From NCBI GenBank assembly GCA_964528095.1, contig CAZGSG010000283.1, forward strand, positions 1 through 7,602: a DNA stretch of 7,602 nt, given 5' to 3'. The notes below the pieces were generated by a model. The model was not told where the DNA came from. It did no database searches and was given only the letters and a program-made list of their open reading frames with translations. The translations under genes and the position numbers were made by a program. Of this stretch, positions 1-4,885 are shown in pieces. Position 1 is the stretch's first letter, and every line of letters starts with the position of its first letter. The DNA comes from CAZGSG01 sp964528095 (lineage in GTDB: Bacteria > Bacteroidota > Bacteroidia > Chitinophagales > Chitinophagaceae).

Positions 1-1
1 C

Positions 2-670
2 GCCAATCACCCCGAGTGTTACCTGATGGTAGTACTGGTAGATGAACGTCCGGAAGAGGTAACTGATATGGAAAGAAGTGTAAGAGCAGAGGTAATCGCT
101 TCTAGATTTGATGAACCTGCTGAAAAACACGTAAAGGTTTCTACAATAGCTTTGCAAAAGGCAAAACGTCTTGTAGAGTGTGGACATGATGTCGTGATAT
201 TGCTGGATTCTATTACACGTCTTGCCAGAGCACATAATACAGTAGCACCTTCAAGCGGTAAAGTATTATCCGGTGGTGTGGAAGCAAATGCAATGCAAAA
301 ACCTAAACAGTTTTTTGGTGCAGCGCGTAAAATAGAACATGGTGGTTCACTAACCATTATTGCAACAGCACTTGTAGATACCGGAAGTAAAATGGATGAG
401 GTCATCTTTGAAGAGTTCAAAGGAACCGGCAACATGGAGCTTCAACTGGATCGTCGTTTGGCTAACAAACGCATCTATCCTGCGATTGACCTGGTTTCTT
501 CATCAACACGTCGTGATGACCTGTTGCTGGAGAGAGATGTTCTTCAACGGATGAACCTGCTTCGTGTATTCCTTACTGATATGAATGCAGAAGAAGCAAT
601 GCGTGAATTACAAAACCGGATGAAAGGAACCAAGAACAATGAAGAGTTTCTTGCCAGTATGAACAGGTAA
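2..670 (+). CDS. rho: Transcription termination factor Rho, C-terminal part (5' end outside window)
   Basis: Rho is a hexameric RNA-dependent ATPase that translocates along untranslated mRNA and releases RNA polymerase. The frame is already open at base 2 (ANHPECYL precedes the first in-window Met at 26), so this is the 3' part of a longer gene; about 222 residues are visible. They cover the C-terminal RecA-like motor. Visible landmarks in order are the DERPEEVTDM motif, the Walker B strand and following helix (VVILLDSITRLARAHN), the RNA-contacting Q-loop region (GKVLSGGVEANAMQKPKQFF), the SLTIIATALVDTGSKMDEV segment, and the R-rich stretch after GTGNMEL that supplies inter-subunit arginines. 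Conservation with the E. coli protein is near collinear to the end, so the C-terminus is intact. The N-terminal RNA-binding domain and Walker A are outside the window. A lipoprotein gene follows after 16 bases without a terminator between. Identification is essentially certain. Confidence 0.97.
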   Translation, partial: ANHPECYLMVVLVDERPEEVTDMERSVRAEVIASRFDEPAEKHVKVSTIALQKAKRLVECGHDVVILLDSITRLARAHNTVAPSSGKVLSGGVEANAMQKPKQFFGAARKIEHGGSLTIIATALVDTGSKMDEVIFEEFKGTGNMELQLDRRLANKRIYPAIDLVSSSTRRDDLLLERDVLQRMNLLRVFLTDMNAEEAMRELQNRMKGTKNNEEFLASMNR

Positions 671-686
671 TCAACCCACACAACAT

Positions 687-959
687 ATGAAATACATTTT
701 TGAAGGTCTTTTTACATGTGCGTTATTCATTTTGATGGTATCTTGTAACAATGAAAAGAAAGAAGAGGTAAAAGAAAAAAAGGCAACGGTTGAAGCGCCA
801 GTTAAAGTTGAAAAAAAGACAGAAATTTCTGTAGGGCCTGATGGCGGTAGCGTTAAAACAAAAGACGGCAAGGAAATGGAAGTAAATAAAAATGGCGTGA
901 AGGTGGGCACAAAAGATGTAAAGGTAAAGCTCAATACCAAAGACACGCTGAAACATTGA
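687..959 (+). CDS. Small lysine-rich lipoprotein, function unknown
   Basis: A 90-residue protein with a short hydrophobic N-terminus ending in the lipobox LMVSC (Cys20), so it should be processed by signal peptidase II and lipid-anchored. The mature protein starts CNNEKKEEVKEKK, a charged tether; acidic and lysine residues just after the cysteine resemble the lipoprotein surface-export signals described in Bacteroidota, but the fit is loose and surface location is a guess. The rest (about residues 45-90) is a run of alternating polar and valine-containing strands with GPDGGSVKTKDGKEMEV and similar K-x-V/K-x-D elements, suggesting a small beta-rich or partly disordered module. No enzymatic motif is visible. 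It lies 16 bases after rho and just before a strong terminator, so it is probably the last gene of the rho transcript. The lipoprotein call is solid; the role is not known. Confidence 0.8.
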   Translation: MKYIFEGLFTCALFILMVSCNNEKKEEVKEKKATVEAPVKVEKKTEISVGPDGGSVKTKDGKEMEVNKNGVKVGTKDVKVKLNTKDTLKH

Positions 960-977
960 TTTTCTCAATAACTATTT

Positions 978-1008
978 AACGCCTCCTGTATAGGAGGCGT
1001 TTTTCTTT
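978..1008 (+). terminator. Rho-independent terminator after rho-lipoprotein unit
   Basis: A perfect 10-bp stem (978-987 pairing with 992-1001, arms reading AACGCCTCCT and AGGAGGCGTT) closes a four-base loop GTAT, and the 3' arm runs straight into TTTT-C-TTT. It starts 19 bases after the lipoprotein stop codon. This is the clearest intrinsic terminator in the window and separates the rho transcript from the next (+) gene. Confidence 0.9.
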
Positions 1009-1106
1009 ACCGGGTATTTTACCTGCACAATCTCCAGCGTTGAAATACGTTCTTATTTTGCTGAAGAATTATGTATTTTGTCTTGCATTCTGCAAACCCC
1101 TTTACT

Positions 1107-2261
1107 ATGAAGACCGTAATGCTGCTTTTGGTTACTTTGTTTATTCCCATTGTTTTTTTGGGGCAGCAACCGCTCACTGGTCTTTGGACCGGTACACTGA
1201 CCAACGATAGTGTCACTGTGCGCAAACAGCAGTCTTTTGAAATAGCGCTGACCCAATACAAGGAAAAAGTATACGGTTATTCGAGGAGCAGCTTTATTGT
1301 GAATGATACGCTGTATTATGTTGTGAAACGTGTGAAAGGAACGGTAGACGGAGATATTTGCGAGGTAAAAGAAGAGAATATCCTTTCTTCCAATTTCCCG
1401 GTACGACCCGATAAAGGCGTGAAAGTTACCATCACATTCCGGATGAACAAACAGGATAGCAGTTGGCTACTGGCTGGTGACTGGAAGACCAACAAAACAA
1501 AAAATTTCTATTCGATCAGTGGAACCATAACATTGGCAGAAGAAAAGGACCTCTCCAGATCAAAATTGCTTCCGCACCTGGAGGAATTGAAGGTGGCCGA
1601 TGATGTTCCCTTTTATGCAGAAACAAAAAAAATTCCTGCGCCAGCTATAGTATATAACAAACCGCTGATCCCGGAGAAAGAAGATATAGCTATCATAAAA
1701 AGCAAGCCGTCTCCCGAAGAGATAAAGAAGACTGAAAAAAAGCAGGAAGATAAGCCTGAAGCAAAGCCAGTAAAAGACGTTGTTTCCAGGGAAAAAACAA
1801 AAACAGGAAAGGGAGAAACCAAAAAAGAGTCAGCAAAACCTGAATTAACCAGGGAAAAAGAGCCGGTCGCAACTAATAGCCCTGTCATCAATGCTCCGGT
1901 AGCTGCCGCCTATATTCATGAGAGAAAAACAGTCGCGCCTCAAATAGTCAATTTTAAATCCGATAGCCTCCAGCTTTCTATTTATGATAATGGTGAAATA
2001 GATGGTGATACAGTAAGTATTTTGCTGAACGGAGAGATAATTATGGCCCGGCAGGGATTAAAAGCAAGTGCTATAAAAAAGACCATTTATATTCCCGCAG
2101 GTAGCGATTCTGTGAGCCTTGTTCTTTATGCCGAAAATCTCGGAAAATATCCTCCCAATACAGGGCTACTTGTAGTGCGTGATGGGGAAGATGTGTATCA
2201 GATCCGGTTTAGCGCAGATCTTCAGCAGAATGCAGCAATTGTATTCCGCAGGAAGAGATAA
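1107..2261 (+). CDS. Secreted two-domain protein with charged linker, function unknown
   Basis: A 384-residue protein I cannot assign a function. I chose the ATG at 1107 because it places a typical signal peptide first (MKTVMLLLVTLFIPIVFLGQ, cleavage probably near residue 19); the in-frame ATG at 1071 would add 12 residues that spoil it. Residues about 21-145 look like a beta-rich globular domain opening with LTGLWTGTL, a pattern seen in small lipocalin-like or beta-barrel domains of Bacteroidota; that similarity is only suggestive. Residues about 165-275 are a low-complexity linker rich in Lys, Glu and Pro. Residues about 279-384 form a second compact beta domain containing DNGEIDGDTVSILLNGE, AENLGKYPPNTGLLVV and the ending NAAIVFRRKR; I recall similar C-terminal domains in secreted proteins of Chitinophagaceae. 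It stands alone between a terminator and convergent genes, so it needs its own promoter; none is convincing. Confidence 0.82.
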   Translation: MKTVMLLLVTLFIPIVFLGQQPLTGLWTGTLTNDSVTVRKQQSFEIALTQYKEKVYGYSRSSFIVNDTLYYVVKRVKGTVDGDICEVKEENILSSNFPVRPDKGVKVTITFRMNKQDSSWLLAGDWKTNKTKNFYSISGTITLAEEKDLSRSKLLPHLEELKVADDVPFYAETKKIPAPAIVYNKPLIPEKEDIAIIKSKPSPEEIKKTEKKQEDKPEAKPVKDVVSREKTKTGKGETKKESAKPELTREKEPVATNSPVINAPVAAAYIHERKTVAPQIVNFKSDSLQLSIYDNGEIDGDTVSILLNGEIIMARQGLKASAIKKTIYIPAGSDSVSLVLYAENLGKYPPNTGLLVVRDGEDVYQIRFSADLQQNAAIVFRRKR

Positions 2262-2303
2262 AATGATAGTACTTTCTCGCTGCTTTAGAAATCTTCATTA
2301 TCT

Positions 2304-2336
2304 AAAAAGAAGCTCAGTCTGTTCAAAAGTACAGAC
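2304..2336 (-). terminator. Weak possible terminator of the M28-IPExxxVDY-dehydratase unit
   Basis: On the minus strand, one base past the dehydratase stop codon, GTCTGT and ACAGAC (plus-strand 2331-2336 and 2317-2322) form a 6-bp stem with an 8-base loop. The U-run (plus-strand AAAAA at 2304-2308) starts 8 bases after the stem, which is farther than in a classical terminator. The 76-base convergent gap 2262-2337 shows nothing else clear. Confidence 0.3.
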
Positions 2337-2337
2337 C

Positions 2338-2568
2338 TTATACAATTGCATCTATCTTTTTCGCCAGCTGCCTATCCTTTTCTGTTACCACATCCCCGGC
2401 ATCATGTGTGCTTAGCCAAACCTCTACAGTATTGTATACATTTTTCCATTCAGGATGATGGTCCATTTTTTCTGCTGCCAGTGCTACCCTTGTCATAAAG
2501 GAAAAAGCTTCACTAAAGTTTTTAAACTCAAATTTCCTGTATAGTTTATTATCCGTTTCTTTCCACAT
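2338..2568 (-). CDS. Pterin-4a-carbinolamine dehydratase (PhhB/DCoH family), short form
   Basis: 4a-hydroxytetrahydrobiopterin dehydratase removes water from the carbinolamine formed by aromatic amino acid hydroxylases so that the pterin cofactor can be recycled; a cytoplasmic enzyme. The 76-residue product shows the family signature: FEFKNFSEAFSFM, then EKMDHHPEW with the paired His37-His38, the following N-V-Y-N-T-V strand, THDAGD with His55, and TEKDRQLAKKID with Asp65. These correspond to the three active-site histidines of DCoH. It lacks about 20 N-terminal residues found in longer relatives, but the start is fixed: an in-frame TGA lies eight codons before the ATG with no other start between. 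Short versions of this kind are, as I recall, usual in Bacteroidota. It follows the IPExxxVDY gene by 16 bases and is likely the last gene of that operon. No phenylalanine hydroxylase gene is in the window, so the physiological substrate is open. Confidence 0.92.
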   Translation of the reverse strand: MWKETDNKLYRKFEFKNFSEAFSFMTRVALAAEKMDHHPEWKNVYNTVEVWLSTHDAGDVVTEKDRQLAKKIDAIV

Positions 2569-2584
2569 GAGTTTGTTTTTAGCG

Positions 2585-3034
2585 TTAAAAAATCAGGTGT
2601 TCACGATGCTTTATTTTTTCATTCGTTAGCTCTACCACCATTTGTACTCCACTGATGGAACGAACAGAATTGATGATTCCCTGTAATTGTACTTCATCCA
2701 CCGTATCATCTTTCATCAGCCATAAAAAGTCAAGATGTTTCAGTTCGGGCAATAAATACTCCCCCTTATCCTCATTATTATATAAATAGTGGCAAAGAAA
2801 ATTTGTGGGCTCCCGGTATTCAAATACAGAAAAAAAATAGTTCTGTCTTTTTTTCTGTAACCGGATCTCGATATCATGATTTATACGGAAATCCATTCCA
2901 ACAAGGCTATTCAGATTCCAGCAAAACTGGTAATCTTTTACTTTGGCTACAATACCTAAAAGCCTGGTGTCTTCGAAAAATTCGTTGGCCAGTTCATGGG
3001 TATTAAGAGCAAGCTTTAGGCCACGATCTGCCAT
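2585..3034 (-). CDS. IPExxxVDY family protein, function unknown
   Basis: A 149-residue soluble protein without signal peptide or membrane segment. It matches the general layout of the Bacteroidota IPExxxVDY family: an N-terminal LLGIVAKVKDYQFCWNLN block (about 25-42), a central aromatic strand region (YFFSVFEYRE, about 66-75), and the naming motif, here LPELKHLDF at residues 95-103, followed by LWLMK. The motif is conservatively changed at three defining positions (I to L, V to L, Y to F), so this is a divergent member. The family has no established biochemical function to my knowledge. The gene sits 26 bases after the M28 peptidase stop and 16 bases before the dehydratase start, with no terminator in either gap, so the three are probably co-transcribed. 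Family membership is judged from the motif and length by eye. Confidence 0.75.
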   Translation of the reverse strand: MADRGLKLALNTHELANEFFEDTRLLGIVAKVKDYQFCWNLNSLVGMDFRINHDIEIRLQKKRQNYFFSVFEYREPTNFLCHYLYNNEDKGEYLLPELKHLDFLWLMKDDTVDEVQLQGIINSVRSISGVQMVVELTNEKIKHREHLIF

Positions 3035-3060
3035 AATAGATGTTTATATCAATTTACTAA

Positions 3061-4713
3061 TTAAAACTCAATCCCGGACTCAAGGACCTCATTTCCTCTT
3101 TTATACTTCACCTTTGTTTTATCGCCTTTTTTAAATTGGTTGAGCGCTTGCATATATGTTTCCATTGAGCTCACCTTTATATCTCCAAGTTGTACAATTA
3201 CATCCCCGGATTTTAATCCTGCTTTTGCTGCAGGCCGCCCGTCCGTCACCGCATCAGCCCTTACGCCCGCCCCATCAAATGTATAATCCGGCATGATGCC
3301 CATTGTTACCTTAAAAGAACTGACACTCATCTGAACTTCCCGTGTTTTAAGAAATGCGAGTCGTTGATTTTGTTTGTCCAGGTTTTCGATCAATGTATTG
3401 ATATAATTGATGATTCTCATCTCTCCTTCATAGTTAATAAGATTGGCATCATCGCTTGGTTTGTGGTAATCCTTATGTTGTCCGGTAAAGAAAAAGAGTA
3501 CAGGAATATCCTTGCGATAAAAAGACGTATGATCGCTTGGACCCGATCCGCTCGAGTCAATTTTTATAATGAAGGGTAATTTTTTATCCTGTGGATGTAT
3601 CACGGTTGCCCACTGTGGCGATGTGCCATAACCGCCAACGGAAATTATTTTGGTGCTGTCATTCAGGCGGCCAACCATATCCAGGTTAATCATATAGTTA
3701 GCTTGCTTCAGATCAATCGTTGGATGGTCTACAAAATATTTAGATCCAAAAAGCCCCAGCTCTTCTCCTGAGAAAGCGAGAAACAAATAATTATTTGCCC
3801 TGGCTTTTGTTGTTTTTAATGACCGTGCCAATTCTATTAATGCGGCAGTCCCGCTGGCGTTATCATCGGCTCCATTATGAATTAAACGTTCTCCTGTGCG
3901 TAGCATAGAGTTGCCATCTTCTCCATATCCAAGGTGATCAAAATGCGCTCCGATGATTACAGTCGTAGCCGCCCCATTATCAATATAACCTGCTACATTA
4001 TGCCCTTCTCTTTTTTTCTCACCAATTTTCACATTGAACTTTATGGTTAAGGTAGCCGTCTCATCACCCAGGTATTTTTTGGCTGCCGGCTTTGCTATAT
4101 AAATAACCGGTATGGCCAGTTGTGCAGATTTGTCTTTTGGATCAAAGGCAAGTTTGTCATCCACTGCAGATGTATTATAGATCAATACTGCCGATGCTCC
4201 TTTTGTTTTTGCCCTTGTCGCATTCGTACGGATATATTCATTCAGATCAAAATGAGGGTTTTGTTGATTTTCCTCCAGGGTTTCTTTCAGATCAACAAAC
4301 CAGGGCATTTCAGGCTCCCGTAGAGCAATGGCCGGCAACGCTTCTATCGCAAGTGCAGGAGAAAAAGGAAAAGGGAAAAAATCTTTTCCAACCTGCAGCT
4401 TATCGCCATTAATACTAAAATAAGTACTGTCGCTGATCTGGCGACCTTCATTGATATCAAATGGCTGATAATAACCATTTGTTCCTTTTGGTATAAGGCC
4501 AATCGCCTTGAACTGCGAACTGATATATTCCATCGCAAGCTTTTCTCCATTACTTCCGGCCCGTCTTCCCTCTAATTTATCATCTGCGAGATAACCAATA
4601 TGGGCTTTCAGGTTATCCACCACTATTTTATCCGCTTTTTTCATTTTTTGACCGAACGTCGCCGTAGTCACTATTAACAGTCCTGAAAAAAGCATCCCCC
4701 TTAAAGTACCCAT
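3061..4713 (-). CDS. Secreted M28 family zinc peptidase with PA-like insert and C-terminal PDZ domain
   Basis: A 550-residue exported metallopeptidase. The N-terminus (MGTLRGMLFSGLLIVTTATFGQ) is a signal peptide with cleavage likely near residue 21. Residues about 30-90 form the first part of the peptidase region (YLADDKLEGRRAGSNG). A PA-like insert spans about 120-230, recognisable by GASAVLIYN and the AIPVIYIAKPAA segment. The dinuclear zinc site is complete: His257 in GAHFDHLGYG, bridging Asp283 in GADDNASG, general base Glu317 with zinc ligand Glu318 in FSGEELG, Asp345 in NLDMVGR, and His417 in KDYHKPSDD. A PDZ domain follows at about 468-550 (MGIMPDY, then GRPAAKAGLKSGDVIVQLGDIKV). By family it should be an aminopeptidase acting in the periplasm or outside; the substrate is unknown. 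It is the first gene of a three-gene minus-strand unit, with a -7 box 24 bases before the ATG. All parts look intact. Confidence 0.95.
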   Translation of the reverse strand: MGTLRGMLFSGLLIVTTATFGQKMKKADKIVVDNLKAHIGYLADDKLEGRRAGSNGEKLAMEYISSQFKAIGLIPKGTNGYYQPFDINEGRQISDSTYFSINGDKLQVGKDFFPFPFSPALAIEALPAIALREPEMPWFVDLKETLEENQQNPHFDLNEYIRTNATRAKTKGASAVLIYNTSAVDDKLAFDPKDKSAQLAIPVIYIAKPAAKKYLGDETATLTIKFNVKIGEKKREGHNVAGYIDNGAATTVIIGAHFDHLGYGEDGNSMLRTGERLIHNGADDNASGTAALIELARSLKTTKARANNYLFLAFSGEELGLFGSKYFVDHPTIDLKQANYMINLDMVGRLNDSTKIISVGGYGTSPQWATVIHPQDKKLPFIIKIDSSGSGPSDHTSFYRKDIPVLFFFTGQHKDYHKPSDDANLINYEGEMRIINYINTLIENLDKQNQRLAFLKTREVQMSVSSFKVTMGIMPDYTFDGAGVRADAVTDGRPAAKAGLKSGDVIVQLGDIKVSSMETYMQALNQFKKGDKTKVKYKRGNEVLESGIEF

Positions 4714-4736
4714 GATTGTATAGTTAATTTGAGTTA

Positions 4737-4744
4737 CAAAGGTA
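4737..4744 (-). promoter_or_regulatory. Candidate Bacteroidota -7 box for the M28 operon
   Basis: Read on the minus strand this is TACCTTTG, an exact match to the TAnnTTTG consensus of the Bacteroidota primary sigma factor. Its 3' end lies 23 bases before the M28 ATG, giving a 5' leader of roughly 15-20 bases. No matching TTTG is seen at the -33 position, so the call rests on the -7 box and its location. Confidence 0.5.
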
Positions 4745-4775
4745 TTGAGCTGTCCGGTCTTTATGTGGTTAGATC

Positions 4776-4800
4776 CCTTAAATCTGTTAACGTTTTAAGG
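4776..4800. repeat. 7-bp inverted repeat in the divergent intergenic region, possible operator
   Basis: CCTTAAA (4776-4782) and TTTAAGG (4794-4800) are perfect inverted arms around an 11-base spacer that contains the palindrome GTTAAC (4786-4791). Directly after comes AAAATTTT (4801-4808), then a tandem ACCGGC ACCGGC (4809-4820). The repeat lies between the two outward-facing -7 boxes, about 32 bases upstream of the M28 box and 65 bases upstream of the feoB box. A two-fold repeat beside an iron-uptake gene suggests a dimeric regulator site, but it does not match a Fur or DtxR consensus I can recognise. Confidence 0.35.
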
Positions 4801-4864
4801 AAAATTTTACCGGCACCGGCCATCATAACACCGTAATTCGTAAGTCTTTTTAGCGAATGCTTTC

Positions 4865-4872
4865 TATTTTTG
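4865..4872 (+). promoter_or_regulatory. Candidate Bacteroidota -7 box for feoB
   Basis: TATTTTTG is an exact match to TAnnTTTG. A TTCG at 4837-4840 is the nearest approximation to a -33 TTTG, at a spacing of 24 bases, slightly long. The box ends only 13 bases before the TTG start codon of feoB, which predicts transcription starting around 4878-4880 and a leader of only a few bases. Confidence 0.5.
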
Positions 4873-4885
4873 CTGTCCTTTAAAA

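Noticed and set aside
19..435. 138-codon minus-strand reading frame inside rho
   Set aside because: Fully antisense to highly conserved Rho coding sequence and without a recognisable product.
1053..1080. Two TATTTTG copies (1054-1060 and 1074-1080) as promoter of the 1107-2261 gene
   Set aside because: Neither fits the full TAnnTTTG box, and as a -33/-7 pair their spacing (13 bases) is too short; no convincing promoter was called.
1071..1106. Upstream in-frame ATG at 1071 as start of the 1107-2261 gene
   Set aside because: It would put 12 residues with no positive n-region before a well-formed signal peptide that begins at the ATG at 1107.
1613..1891. 92-codon minus-strand reading frame
   Set aside because: It is antisense to the Lys/Glu/Pro linker; the open frame and its Ser/Phe-rich product are a by-product of A-rich lysine codons on the other strand.
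2179..2415. 78-codon plus-strand reading frame across the convergent gap
   Set aside because: It starts inside the secreted protein gene in another frame and runs antisense into the pterin dehydratase; no protein-like character.
4122..4412. 96-codon plus-strand reading frame
   Set aside because: Antisense to the M28 peptidase; no family features and no initiation context.
4857..4883. Eight-codon ATG reading frame just before feoB as a leader peptide
   Set aside because: It overlaps the predicted -7 box, so most of it would not be transcribed; it lacks repeated regulatory codons or attenuator hairpins.
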